The notes: generated by a model not told the origin, from the letters alone. A DNA stretch of 46,202 nucleotides from an uncultured Bacteroidales bacterium (GCA_902779165.1 CACZAN010000040.1:1-46202), one strand, 5' to 3'. Shown: positions 15,223-25,219, counted from the stretch's first letter. A program made the numbers and translations.

Positions 15223-17945
15223 AGCACAGGATTCTCTTTTCCAACCTTTTCGTACTTTGTACGCTATTTGCAAGTCCGATACGGCTGAGCGCACAGGATG
15301 CGTTCTATATCTATCAGAACGACGGACATTTCGATGGCTTCTTCTACGACCAGATAGAGGAGATGAGCTATTCGCCCATTGACACCGCTGGCGTGGAATA
15401 TAACTACATGGTAACACAAATTATCGTCACAACCGACTCTACCTACCGAATTATGCTTTCCGCTATCGACAGTATCAGCTTTGTCCAACCAGAGATCAAG
15501 CTGAATCCTCACTTGCGGAAAGTGCGCGAGGAGGGTCTCATTAACTATATCACGAGTCGCGAGAGCCTGCGCGTCATCTTCTCGTCTTCCATGCCCGAAA
15601 ACATGCGACCGCAGGTGGGCGACGTGCTGGCAGATTTCGATATCGACGAAGGCTGGGGCGGAAAGGTGCGCAGCATCACACCCACTGCCGACGGTCTCAT
15701 CGTTCAATGCGACGAGCTGGAGGATATCTCGGACATCTTCCAGCAGTTCGTCAGCGTGGAACAAATCGACAAGGACTCTCAGGGACGACTCATCCGACGT
15801 CGTGTGGCAGGCATGCCTGAGAGCACCATCGGCAACTTCGGCCCCCGGCGTGAGGACAGTTTCGAGGGCAATATATTTAACTTCACCCTCGGCGGACACC
15901 TTCCTATCTATACCAGTAAAGAGGGCGACGTTAACATTAGCATCGACCCGAATATCACTGCGGCACTCTCTGTGAAGTGCGTTTGGAACCTGCCTCTATG
16001 GGGAGAGAAATACATCAGTTTCACCAAGTTTCTCGACCTGGAGGCCAGCCTAGGCTTCACCGTGGATGGCAAAATCAGCGATGTCTTTCCTGCCGGCGTC
16101 AACCAGTTCGGTAAGATGCCCGTACCTGCCACGGCTCCTATCTTCGTGCTGGATTTCGGGCCCGATGGGTTCCTCCGTGGCGAGTGGCATGGCAAATTCT
16201 CAGGTGAGACACCTAAGGCCAAAGGGCGCATTTGGGAGAAGTGGGAGATTCGCGACTGGTGGCCCTCGTGGTCCTGCGGTTTCGGCAATCCTGAAGAAGA
16301 CAAGAAGGAGCAGGGCGACAAACATTCTCCTGAAGAGGACGAGAACAACGCCAGCCTATCTGTGGAGTTCAACGGTTTCGTTCAGACGGGGGTGTCCTTC
16401 CCTCTGAAGATACGCAGTAACCGCCTTATCCAGAAACTCTTCGACTCCGAATTGGGCGGTACCCTGTACATAGGACCCAAGCTGAACGGTGCCTTGACGC
16501 TGGACTTGCGCAATGTCCTCTTCGGCGACAATACATTGTACTCTAATTTCAAGGATTCGAAACTCACGGTAAGCCTCATCAATGCAGACTACGAAATCAA
16601 AGCCAAGGTCAAGACCCTTTTCACCGACAGTCGGGAGTGGACGGTGGCCGACGGTTCCATGAACCTCTTCGGCGACATCAATCTCTATTTCTTCCCTGAG
16701 TTCGATAATCCCGATGACCGGGTTCATGAGACAACTACCTGGAACATGCTGAAAGACATGGAACACACCATTGTCTTCGCTCCCAAGCAACGAAGCGTCT
16801 TGGCTCCATTGCGCGTGGGAGCCGGATTCTACCGCATAAAGCCCGACGGCACAGAAGAAACCTTGAACGAATGGTGGCAATCCTACGACTACTACCAGCT
16901 CTACAACTGGGTTGTAAACAAACGTGAGGAATTCTACCCACGTATTACTTTTGAGGAAGGTTCACTTGACGCTGGCGAATACAAGGTGCGGCCCATCTTC
17001 AAGTTCCTCGGTAAGACCATTCAGGCAACACCCGAATACACCTTCAACAAGGTTGGAGCTATTATGGAGCTTTCGGCAGACACGCTATTCCTTGACTACA
17101 AAGGACGTACCATCGAGCCAATCACCATCCAGGGCAACTGCACAAATTTCAAGCTGACGGACTGGAGGGGAACTGCACTATCCAATCTCGATTACACCAT
17201 ACAAAAAGAAGGAGACAGACAGGCACTATGGTGCAATCGTCTGGAACCTAATATGCACTTCACCGACAGCGTTTTCATCCAGGGGCTAAACTTTAGTGGT
17301 TCCGTGACCATCTCCGATTCCACCTATCAGACTCGCAAGGAAATCTGTGTTTGCCTGTTACCGAACACGGAAGAGCTTCCGATAAAATGCAGCTGCACCC
17401 TTTCTTCAACGAACGAGGACGGTGAATGGACGACTGTCACCGACTTTAATATGGGGGGTGATAACATCACCGTCACACGTCAGGATTCCATTATCCATGT
17501 CACCATATCGGTAGACAACAAGACCTTTGAAACTTGGACTGGGTCGGGGTCTTGGGTTACTTACGATGCTACTGCTGTGACAAGCTATAACGTCTCATTC
17601 GACATCATCGCCGTATATGGTAAACCATACGCTCTGCGCAATGGAAGAATGTCAGGCAGCTACGAGAGCTCTCGCAAAGATAAGGATGAAAGTCATTGGA
17701 AATGGGGATCAGGGACACATGAGAAGCACTTCAGCGGAGTCACTTTCGGTAATGACACTCCTATGCAGTTCAAACAATGGGGTTATTCAAACGAGGCTTT
17801 CTACAGCGAGATCACATGCGACTTTACAGCTGAAGGCAACGTATCCTACAAGACGAAGGAAGGCTATGGGATCATAGATAAAGACTTGAATTATCATGAT
17901 TCAAACATAAAGGGAAAACTCACCCTTACCTTCCAAGATCACTAA
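15219..17945 (+). CDS. Large secreted protein, 908 residues, partner of the tail protein
   Basis: A signal peptide ends near LSAQD. The N-terminal domain reads DAFYIYQNDGHFDGFFYDQI, then LSAIDSISFVQPE, a block shared with the 913-residue protein at 22405. A long beta-rich region follows, with an acidic insert (EEDKKEQGDKHSPEEDENN) near residue 370. A segment near 610-690 looks like a BACON-type immunoglobulin-like domain. The C-terminal 170 residues, rich in Thr, Ser and aromatics, have no counterpart in the paralogue that I can see. No enzyme motif was found. The gene is coupled to the tail-protein gene and ends before a strong hairpin. It is probably an exported surface or matrix protein. 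Confidence 0.7.
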   Translation: MKHRILFSNLFVLCTLFASPIRLSAQDAFYIYQNDGHFDGFFYDQIEEMSYSPIDTAGVEYNYMVTQIIVTTDSTYRIMLSAIDSISFVQPEIKLNPHLRKVREEGLINYITSRESLRVIFSSSMPENMRPQVGDVLADFDIDEGWGGKVRSITPTADGLIVQCDELEDISDIFQQFVSVEQIDKDSQGRLIRRRVAGMPESTIGNFGPRREDSFEGNIFNFTLGGHLPIYTSKEGDVNISIDPNITAALSVKCVWNLPLWGEKYISFTKFLDLEASLGFTVDGKISDVFPAGVNQFGKMPVPATAPIFVLDFGPDGFLRGEWHGKFSGETPKAKGRIWEKWEIRDWWPSWSCGFGNPEEDKKEQGDKHSPEEDENNASLSVEFNGFVQTGVSFPLKIRSNRLIQKLFDSELGGTLYIGPKLNGALTLDLRNVLFGDNTLYSNFKDSKLTVSLINADYEIKAKVKTLFTDSREWTVADGSMNLFGDINLYFFPEFDNPDDRVHETTTWNMLKDMEHTIVFAPKQRSVLAPLRVGAGFYRIKPDGTEETLNEWWQSYDYYQLYNWVVNKREEFYPRITFEEGSLDAGEYKVRPIFKFLGKTIQATPEYTFNKVGAIMELSADTLFLDYKGRTIEPITIQGNCTNFKLTDWRGTALSNLDYTIQKEGDRQALWCNRLEPNMHFTDSVFIQGLNFSGSVTISDSTYQTRKEICVCLLPNTEELPIKCSCTLSSTNEDGEWTTVTDFNMGGDNITVTRQDSIIHVTISVDNKTFETWTGSGSWVTYDATAVTSYNVSFDIIAVYGKPYALRNGRMSGSYESSRKDKDESHWKWGSGTHEKHFSGVTFGNDTPMQFKQWGYSNEAFYSEITCDFTAEGNVSYKTKEGYGIIDKDLNYHDSNIKGKLTLTFQDH

Positions 17946-17966
17946 GTCTTAAGGAAAATGTTTCAC

Positions 17967-18011
17967 GGTAACCCACAAGACAGATGCACGCAATCTGTCT
18001 TGTGGGTTACC
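17967..18011 (+). terminator. Strong stem-loop after cassette 1
   Basis: A perfect 19-bp stem (GGTAACCCACAAGACAGAT and its complement) with a 7-base loop begins 22 bp after the stop. A T-run is lacking after it, but the strength and place suggest a terminator or an mRNA-stabilising end. Confidence 0.7.
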
Positions 18012-18035
18012 TTAATAGAATCATGTGCCAAAAGC

Positions 18036-18089
18036 CCTATATTTGAATATTCCACGAGATACAATTGAGAGCGCCGCCTCTTCTGACGG
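18036..18089 (-). pseudogene. 3' fragment of the deiminase gene at the cassette junction
   Basis: These 54 bases match 25219-25272 with one mismatch. They encode, on the minus strand, the last codons of the agmatine/peptidylarginine deiminase (RRGGALNCISWNIQI and stop), including its active-site Cys. The fragment abuts the second copy of the regulator's 3' end, and the two sources share CTGACGG exactly at the joint. Confidence 0.9.
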
Positions 18090-18200
18090 GTATGAGGCCG
18101 AGCGAGTTTAAACTTGAAACCTGATACCAGAGGTCTGAAACCCTATCCCTCCCACCCCCATTTTCTGTTTTTTACTCCCATTTTCTGTTTTTGGCAGTCT
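18083..18200 (+). repeat. 118-bp direct repeat at the head of cassette 2
   Basis: Second copy of 14535-14652. It contains the regulator's terminal codons without the rest of the gene, then the operator-like repeats. Confidence 0.95.
18157..18192 (+). promoter_or_regulatory. Candidate AraC-type operator, cassette 2
   Basis: Same pair of CCCATTTTCTGTTTTT repeats, at 18157 and 18177. The downstream repeat ends 29 bp before a -7 box (18222), so the site would lie just upstream of a weak -33 region. That is the usual place for an AraC-type activator. Confidence 0.55.
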
Positions 18201-18221
18201 GTGTTATCTTAGCCTTTCCAT

Positions 18222-18229
18222 TAACTTTG
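18222..18229 (+). promoter_or_regulatory. -7 element of the C10 protease gene
   Basis: TAACTTTG fits TAnnTTTG and no TTTG box is found 19-20 bases upstream. This agrees with a promoter that needs an activator. The start would be near 18236. Confidence 0.5.
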
Positions 18230-18259
18230 CGCTGAAAATTACATTTTCAACAAGAATAT

Positions 18260-21200
18260 ATGAAGAAACTTATCTATCTACTTGTTATTTGCCTGACGAG
18301 CGTTCATGTACAAGCTGATGACATCAGCGAAGCGGAAGCCCTGCGCATAGCCCAACAATTTCTGAGCAGCAGCGCAGCGGGCAAGATGAGACGGGCACCA
18401 GCCAAAACTGCAGGTATGCGGCTGGCACATCGCATGCAGAAAGTTGGCGACAGTCCGGAACTCTATGTGTTTAACACCCCCGACAACACGGGATTTGTCA
18501 TCGTGGCAGGCGACGATCGTGCCAACGGCCCCGTGCTGGGCTATAGCGACCGTGGCGCCTTCGACATGGAAAAGGCTCCTGATGGTCTGCGTTATCTGCT
18601 TAACTTCTACGCCAGAGGCATTGCCTATATGCGAGAGACGGGCGAGGGCGTGGTTACCGTCGAGCAATCACCGCGGACACCGGCTGGGCTGCCCTCGAAG
18701 GTAGAACCACTACTCAATACCAGTTGGAGCCAGAACTCACCTTACAATGACGACTGTCCGCTGGGGCCTACCGGTTGCGTGGCTACTGCCTTGGCCCAGA
18801 TTATGAACTATCATAAGTGGCCTAAACAGGGTAGCGGCCAACACACCAACTTAAATTTTTCAGGGCAGTCAGTCAACTTCTCCGAGTCAACTTATGACTG
18901 GGCCTATATGCCAAACAACAACACCGAAGATCGGACCGATCGCCATGACCGTGCTGTAGCAAAGTTAATGGCCGACATTGACTGTGCAGTGGACATGATT
19001 TATCGTGGAGATGAAAGTGCAGCCTATCCGCACAATGCCCACATGGCCTTAATCAAGAACTTTGGATTTGACGAAAGTACTGTGGGACAACCATTTAACA
19101 GTAAAGAAGAACTGGCCGCAGGACGTCCGTTCTTTATTAGTGGCCACGACACCATCCACATCCAACGATATATCTATGACCAACTACATGATGTAATAGA
19201 ACTGACCAAAGGCCATGCCTTTGTCTGCGACGGATATGATGCACAAGGGTTGTTCCATTACAATTTCGGTTGGGGTGGATACCTTGATGGTTATTTCAGA
19301 GATAATGCCATCAACCCGCCTTATGCAGGTTCTCACGGAAAAGGCTTTTCGCTCTATCAAGAACATATCGGCGGCATTAAGCCTGCCAAGTATCAGCGCG
19401 TGGCGGTTGATGGTGTATTCTACGATATCATCGATGACCATTCCGTCGTAGTGGCCAGCAGTAATGGTGCGCCCGAATATGAAGGCGACCTGACTATCCC
19501 CGCCGTTGTAAACATCGAGGGAACGAACTATAACGTGACGGGTATCCGCTCCACGACATTCATTGGCCGATACGATGAAGAGGTTATAGTGACAAAAAGT
19601 CCCAACCTGACCAGCCTGACCATTGAAGCTCAGATGGACGACCTGCCCGCTGACGTCTTTTCCGGACTGAAAGGCCTGCAGACACTGACCATCAAAAACG
19701 TGAAGACCATAAATGAAGGCCTGTTCCACGATATGCCCAACCTCACCACATTGACGCTGGGCGAAGGCGTGGAGAAGATTGGTGCCCGTGCCTTTATGAA
19801 TTGCGAGAAACTGCAAGCTGTCACCCTGCCAGAAGGAATCACCAGCATTGCCGACAGCGCTTTCCTTGGTTGCAAGTCCCTCTATCACATCAATTTCCCC
19901 GAAGGGCTGAAGACCATTGGACGCCAAAGTTTCTGGAGTACGGCCATTGGCTGGCTGAAGTTGCCCCGCTCCTTGGAGAGTTTGGGCGTAGGCGCCTTTG
20001 GAAATATTAATGTTTATGGACTCGATGGCGGTCTGCCAAACCTAACGGAGATTCCCGATAGCGCTTTCTTGAGATATAATCTCTACAATCTGGAGATTCC
20101 CGCCACCGTGAAGCGCATCGGCAAATATGCCTTCGCCTACGGCATCGGTAGCAGTAGCGTGAAGTTTAAGGGTACTGGATTCACCATCGATGAGTATGCA
20201 TTCACTAATTCCGATGGTTTCACCATGGAGGGGCTGGAGAATGCAGCCGAGATTATGTCCAATGGTATTAGGGGGCTGAAAGGCAAATACACAGTGAAAA
20301 AAGGTATCACGCTGCACCCCTACTCTATCAGCGGTGCCCCGTTTGATGAAATCTATCTGCCCGCCAATGTCACAGCATTCGACGAGACCTCTGTCACCAA
20401 CAGCCGTTCCTATCGTGTGGATGTAAACAATCCAAGTTTCAGCGTCTGCGATAGTATGCTCCTGAGCAAGGACGGCAGCCGACTGCTCGTGATGCCTAGC
20501 ACCGACTATTATTCCGGTGGTGTGATACCTCCTACGGTGACCTCTGTAGGTCCGGCGGCTTTCAAGGGGAAGCGTTTCCTAACAATCCCCTCCAGCGTTG
20601 CCACATTCGAGATGGACTATTCACCCTTCTCTGGTCAGGACAACCACGGTATCTATTGCATGAACGCCACGCCACCCACATTCCCCAACATTGATACAAC
20701 AACGCATTTCGACTACGGCTACCACGGCAAACTGCATGTTCCCGCAGGCAGCAAGGAGGCCTACGCCAACGCCCCCGTATGGCGTGATTTCCCTTATATT
20801 CTTGACGACCTAGCCAGCGATGACAATTATTTCTATGAACTTACAGACGAGATTGTTGACCCCTGGACCAACGAGCGAGCCCGCTATGCCACAGTCGTTG
20901 GACGAAACACCCGCGCAAAATGGAACGGCCACGCCTCGATTCCCTCGTCAGCAGTGATTGGCGATGAACGCCTGCCTGTAAACGGTATTGCTGATGCCGT
21001 GTTCCAAGGCGACCGTACTTTGAAATCATTCACCTCTACCCCCATGCTGAAAGGCATCGGCAGTTTCCGAGGCTGCGACTCGCTGGTGAGCGTTGATTTG
21101 GGCATAGGCATCACCTACATTGGCAACTTCGAGGGCTGCACGGCTCTTAGGGACGTCACTATACGCGGACAGGTAAGCTATATCCCTGATGCGGCTTTCA

Positions 21201-22408
21201 AGGGCTGTACCAGTCTGAATAGTCTCTCGTTTAAGCCCTGCCTGGAGCAGATTTGTAGCGAGGCTTTCATGGGCAGCGGCCTTGAGAAGATTGACCTGGG
21301 CGGCAACGTGCAATATATCGATAGAGCCCTATTCAAGAACTGCGTCCACCTGAAGACCGTCAAGGGAATGGAAAGCGTAGTTACCATCCCTGATGAATGC
21401 TTTGCTGGCTCTGGCATAGAAACGGTTAAGGTGCCCGCCGCCACTGCTTACGTATACCCCTCAGCCTTCAATGACTGTCAGCAACTGTGCACCATCGAGG
21501 TGGACAAGAGCAACACACAGTTAAAGAGCATTCACGGCGACCTCTATGGCAAGGGCGACAGCGGTGGAATGGAACTCTATGCCATCCATTTAGGAGAGCG
21601 TGGAGAAGACGGACAAATCACTCCTCGCACCTCGCTCTATATCGCCAGTGAGTGCACCACCATACAGCGAGATATTATACCCTATCAGATTACCGACATC
21701 GTACTGCCAGCCTCCGTTCAGAACATCGGTTGGGATAGTTTCTACGGCTGCCGGAACCTGAAGACATTCACCAACCTGAGCACCACGCCACAAAATCTCA
21801 GAAGTTCTGATTTCTACTACGAAATCTACGAGACCTGCACACTGCAAGTGCCCAAAGGCTCCAAGGAAGCCTACAAACAGGCCGAGAATTGGAAACGCTT
21901 CAAGAACATCGTGGAGATAGACCCCAAGGACTTCAAGGAACCCAAAGACCCAGAACCCGAAAAGCCCGATGAACCTCAGCCACCCGTTGATGACAACATG
22001 CGGACTGCGTTCATTGTCTTGATAAAGGACGGATCCACCCAGACGTACCGCCTCACGGACCGTCCCGTCATCACCATTCAAGACCGTCAGCTTCATATCC
22101 AGAGCGAGGTCGGCGATGTGCTGATACCTGTCGGCAACATCATCCGCTATACCTTCGAGCGCTACGACCTCACAGGAGTTATGGACCTCCGCGAAGAGGA
22201 GCCAGAAATGAAATACCGCAACAGCGAACTGGTGGTGACAGGCCTGAAAGTGGGCACCAACGTCGACATCTACGACCTCTCCGGCAAACTCGTGCGCCAC
22301 TTGGAATCGCGGCGCAACGGCAGCTACCGTCTCTCTCTCTCCGACCTCAGCAAGGGGGTCTATGTGGTGAAAGTTAATCAGACAACCCTTAAAATCCTGA
22401 AACGATGA
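18260..22408 (+). CDS. Secreted C10 cysteine protease with BspA-like leucine-rich repeats
   Basis: A 1382-residue protein. A signal peptide (1-19) is followed by an inhibitory propeptide-like region and a streptopain (C10) peptidase domain to about residue 375. Catalytic Cys173 lies in GPTGCVATALAQ and His319 in GHAFVCDGYD, followed by FHYNFGWGGYLDGYF. About 20 extra residues lie between FISG and GHAF compared with the usual spacing. Residues 400-1235 are LRR_5/BspA-type repeats (LPEGITSIADSAFLGCKSL and many relatives). A Pro/Glu/Lys linker leads to a LIKDGS segment and a Por-type secretion tail ending KVNQTTLKILKR. It is probably a surface-exposed or released protease and adhesin. It is coupled by ATGA to the next gene. 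Confidence 0.93.
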   Translation: MKKLIYLLVICLTSVHVQADDISEAEALRIAQQFLSSSAAGKMRRAPAKTAGMRLAHRMQKVGDSPELYVFNTPDNTGFVIVAGDDRANGPVLGYSDRGAFDMEKAPDGLRYLLNFYARGIAYMRETGEGVVTVEQSPRTPAGLPSKVEPLLNTSWSQNSPYNDDCPLGPTGCVATALAQIMNYHKWPKQGSGQHTNLNFSGQSVNFSESTYDWAYMPNNNTEDRTDRHDRAVAKLMADIDCAVDMIYRGDESAAYPHNAHMALIKNFGFDESTVGQPFNSKEELAAGRPFFISGHDTIHIQRYIYDQLHDVIELTKGHAFVCDGYDAQGLFHYNFGWGGYLDGYFRDNAINPPYAGSHGKGFSLYQEHIGGIKPAKYQRVAVDGVFYDIIDDHSVVVASSNGAPEYEGDLTIPAVVNIEGTNYNVTGIRSTTFIGRYDEEVIVTKSPNLTSLTIEAQMDDLPADVFSGLKGLQTLTIKNVKTINEGLFHDMPNLTTLTLGEGVEKIGARAFMNCEKLQAVTLPEGITSIADSAFLGCKSLYHINFPEGLKTIGRQSFWSTAIGWLKLPRSLESLGVGAFGNINVYGLDGGLPNLTEIPDSAFLRYNLYNLEIPATVKRIGKYAFAYGIGSSSVKFKGTGFTIDEYAFTNSDGFTMEGLENAAEIMSNGIRGLKGKYTVKKGITLHPYSISGAPFDEIYLPANVTAFDETSVTNSRSYRVDVNNPSFSVCDSMLLSKDGSRLLVMPSTDYYSGGVIPPTVTSVGPAAFKGKRFLTIPSSVATFEMDYSPFSGQDNHGIYCMNATPPTFPNIDTTTHFDYGYHGKLHVPAGSKEAYANAPVWRDFPYILDDLASDDNYFYELTDEIVDPWTNERARYATVVGRNTRAKWNGHASIPSSAVIGDERLPVNGIADAVFQGDRTLKSFTSTPMLKGIGSFRGCDSLVSVDLGIGITYIGNFEGCTALRDVTIRGQVSYIPDAAFKGCTSLNSLSFKPCLEQICSEAFMGSGLEKIDLGGNVQYIDRALFKNCVHLKTVKGMESVVTIPDECFAGSGIETVKVPAATAYVYPSAFNDCQQLCTIEVDKSNTQLKSIHGDLYGKGDSGGMELYAIHLGERGEDGQITPRTSLYIASECTTIQRDIIPYQITDIVLPASVQNIGWDSFYGCRNLKTFTNLSTTPQNLRSSDFYYEIYETCTLQVPKGSKEAYKQAENWKRFKNIVEIDPKDFKEPKDPEPEKPDEPQPPVDDNMRTAFIVLIKDGSTQTYRLTDRPVITIQDRQLHIQSEVGDVLIPVGNIIRYTFERYDLTGVMDLREEEPEMKYRNSELVVTGLKVGTNVDIYDLSGKLVRHLESRRNGSYRLSLSDLSKGVYVVKVNQTTLKILKR

Positions 22409-25146
22409 AAACAATTCATATCAGACAGAGCCATACCTGGCAATTCCTATTGCTCGCTATCTGCACTTTCCAATTCTCCTTTGTCACTTCCATGCAGGCA
22501 CAGGAATCCATGGAGGATGCCTTCTACATCTATCGCAACGACGGAGGCTTCAACGGCTTCCTCTTCTCTGAAGTCGAGCGCATGGAATTCAGCAAGGTAG
22601 ACACCGCTGGCGTGACCCAATACGACTATGTCGTTCAGGAGATTCAGACCGCCGATTCCCTCTACCGCATTCCCATCTCCGCCATCGACAGCGTCAGTTT
22701 TACGACTCCCAAGACGGTCTATAAAGCGGATGTCGCAGCAACCACAGAAAGTGAGCTTTGGGACTACGTCATCGGCAGTGACTCCCTGAGCCGTCTGGTG
22801 CTCTCGGCCTCTATGCCTGCCGCGCTCATGCCCAAAGTGGGCGACAAATTGGTGACCACCAAGAGCCGCGACTACCTGCCGGGAGGCTTCTATGGCATTG
22901 TGACGAATGTCAGGTCAGCAGGCGGCAATACCATCGTCGACTGCAAGAGTGCCAGCCTGACCGAGTTCTTCGACCGCCACATCTTCAAGGGCGGCATGTA
23001 CCTCGCCTCGCCCGACGTCGCACAGTCCCGTGCTCCACGCCGTGCCGGCGAGAGCGGACACACTTTCCATGAAGAACTGGAGCCTATAGAAGGCCAGATA
23101 GAATTGGAAAAAGAATGGGAACTGGTGGAGAACTGGAAGTTCACAGGTACGGGTACCATCGGCGCAAAGATTACCCCCGATGTCTATATACATGCCTTTG
23201 GATCTATCGACCCCGCAGCTGGTCTGAACACCGATATCTCACTTCATGTAAAGGCCGACAGCGAGTTCGACCTCAGTATCAAGGGCGTACTGGAAGGCAG
23301 CATCGACTACGAACTGGCGCAGTCGAGGAAATGGATTCCCGACACGCCGTTCTTCATCGTCACCAAGGGGGGTATCAACAACACGATCTCGGGTGAGATG
23401 GAGTTCAAGTACCACTTCGAGAATACCTCGACAGTCATCGGTGCAGCCCAACTCAATCAGGGCGTGTTTTATAACAACATGATGACCCACATGGAGTACA
23501 AGAACCTGGGCAGCAAGCATAAGTTTGAATGCACTGGTACCGTCACCGCCAAGGTAGGCCCCTACTTCTCGCTGGCTTTGGTGATTGCCCATGAGGACCT
23601 AGCGAAGCTGGAAGCCCGCGTTGATGCTGGATTGCAGGCCGTCATCTCAGCACAAATCAAGAAATCTGACTGGGATCTTGTCTTCGGCGATGAAAGCAAC
23701 ACGGCACTCTACGATGCTCTGAACCGCGATGGCAGCGTCAAGACCGGCCTCTTCGGTACGGGCGTTCTCAATGTGGGATTCATGAAGGAGGAAGAGAAAC
23801 TAGCCGACCTCTTCGAACTGGAACGCGGCTTTGACTTCGAGGGCGGACTGGTGCCAAAGTTTGAGAAGCCCACGGCCTACTACAGTTCAGAGTCAAAGAC
23901 CCTCTCCCTCTTTGGGAAGGCCAAACGTAAGGTGCTGACACCCGTGTCTTTGGGCTTTGCCATCTACGACATGAAGGGCAAACTGGTGGGTAATATCGAG
24001 TGGGCAGAAGACCATTATACCGACCCTGGCGACTACGATTTCTTCTCGTTCAGCAAAGAGATTCCGAACTTCCCCACAGGCTGGTACAACATCCACCCCG
24101 TCGTCAACCAGTTCACCAAGGATATGCTGGCTAAGCCCGCCTATAAGTTTTATGCAGGCGAGCGCACGCTGACCGTCACCCCCGACTCTCTGGGCTTCGA
24201 CTACCAAGGAGGCACAGGACGTATCAAGGTGGAGAACACGATGGATCCTAATGGTAGCAGCATCAATATCGTTGATATTGCCAACTGGGTACAATACGAC
24301 CGCGATGGCGAGGACGTCATTGTCACCGTGAAGCCCAACGAGACCACACAGCGCCGCCGTACCACCTTCAACATCACGGCCAACGAACCTGACACATGGA
24401 ACTCACTCACACGCAGCGTCACCATCACGCAGGACATCGACCCATCACTAATAGGGCTGCTCCCCACCGAAATCAAGAGAAGCAGCATCTGCAGTGACTA
24501 TGTTCCTGACGACCGTGACGCCTATTATGTAGATATGTACTCCACAACCGACCGTGAAACCGATTGGGGCCCTGCCGGCACCACTGTATGCTTCAGTAGT
24601 TTCCCCATCGACCTCAATTCCAACGATGTGAAAGAGATGTTCCAGAAGGCCGCACTGAAGTACAACCAAGACGGCAGTTTCAGTGCCGATGTTGACGGAC
24701 TCACCATCACTGGCCAGTTTGAGCCTCGCAAGAAAGGAGAGCCTTGGCTCAAAGGCTCCGGCACTTTCACCATCAACTCTGTGAAGCCCGACCACCGAAA
24801 GACGGCAGAGGAATATAGCGCTATGTGGCGAACACCGAAAGCTTACTATAATGACCTCGTAGAGACCTACAACCCCACCCTTGATGCTACAATGACCCGT
24901 CACATAGAGGGCACATTCACTGTAGTCTACAACGAGAGCACCAAACTCTACGAGTTCACCTACACGGGCACCGGCACCTATAGCTATGATGCCAACTGTG
25001 CCGACTTCATCAGCGGACTGATCTTCAACATTGGCGGATGGGAGCAAGGCCCGGCACCCAACGCCACCGTGACTCGTACCACCAACAAAGTAGTGAGTGG
25101 CGACAGCGAAATCGAATACCACGTCACCTACCAATTGGTAGAGTAA
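22405..25146 (+). CDS. Large secreted protein, 913 residues, partner of the C10 protease
   Basis: A signal peptide ends near SMQAQ. The N-terminal block DAFYIYRNDGGFNGFLFSEV, then ISAIDSVSFTTPK, is shared with the 908-residue protein. A central beta-rich region follows. A BACON-type domain lies at about 590-670 (LTVTPDSLGFDYQGGTGRI to TVTITQDID-like end), and a C-terminal beta domain follows it (about 680-913). BACON domains are found in secreted glycan- or mucin-linked Bacteroidetes proteins. The start overlaps the protease stop by 4 bp, so equal production is likely. A role as chaperone, inhibitor or surface anchor of the protease is possible but unproven. Confidence 0.75.
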   Translation: MKTIHIRQSHTWQFLLLAICTFQFSFVTSMQAQESMEDAFYIYRNDGGFNGFLFSEVERMEFSKVDTAGVTQYDYVVQEIQTADSLYRIPISAIDSVSFTTPKTVYKADVAATTESELWDYVIGSDSLSRLVLSASMPAALMPKVGDKLVTTKSRDYLPGGFYGIVTNVRSAGGNTIVDCKSASLTEFFDRHIFKGGMYLASPDVAQSRAPRRAGESGHTFHEELEPIEGQIELEKEWELVENWKFTGTGTIGAKITPDVYIHAFGSIDPAAGLNTDISLHVKADSEFDLSIKGVLEGSIDYELAQSRKWIPDTPFFIVTKGGINNTISGEMEFKYHFENTSTVIGAAQLNQGVFYNNMMTHMEYKNLGSKHKFECTGTVTAKVGPYFSLALVIAHEDLAKLEARVDAGLQAVISAQIKKSDWDLVFGDESNTALYDALNRDGSVKTGLFGTGVLNVGFMKEEEKLADLFELERGFDFEGGLVPKFEKPTAYYSSESKTLSLFGKAKRKVLTPVSLGFAIYDMKGKLVGNIEWAEDHYTDPGDYDFFSFSKEIPNFPTGWYNIHPVVNQFTKDMLAKPAYKFYAGERTLTVTPDSLGFDYQGGTGRIKVENTMDPNGSSINIVDIANWVQYDRDGEDVIVTVKPNETTQRRRTTFNITANEPDTWNSLTRSVTITQDIDPSLIGLLPTEIKRSSICSDYVPDDRDAYYVDMYSTTDRETDWGPAGTTVCFSSFPIDLNSNDVKEMFQKAALKYNQDGSFSADVDGLTITGQFEPRKKGEPWLKGSGTFTINSVKPDHRKTAEEYSAMWRTPKAYYNDLVETYNPTLDATMTRHIEGTFTVVYNESTKLYEFTYTGTGTYSYDANCADFISGLIFNIGGWEQGPAPNATVTRTTNKVVSGDSEIEYHVTYQLVE

Positions 25147-25172
25147 TCCTCACTCGAAGCCATCTACAGTAC

Positions 25173-25214
25173 GTGCGCACCAGTCCTCCATTGATGACAG
25201 GTGCGCACTTTTTT
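25173..25214 (+). terminator. Intrinsic terminator after cassette 2
   Basis: Stem GTGCGCACC/GGTGCGCAC (9 bp) followed by six T residues, 27 bp after the stop. The deiminase gene converges on it from the other side. Confidence 0.85.
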
Positions 25215-25219
25215 GAGGC

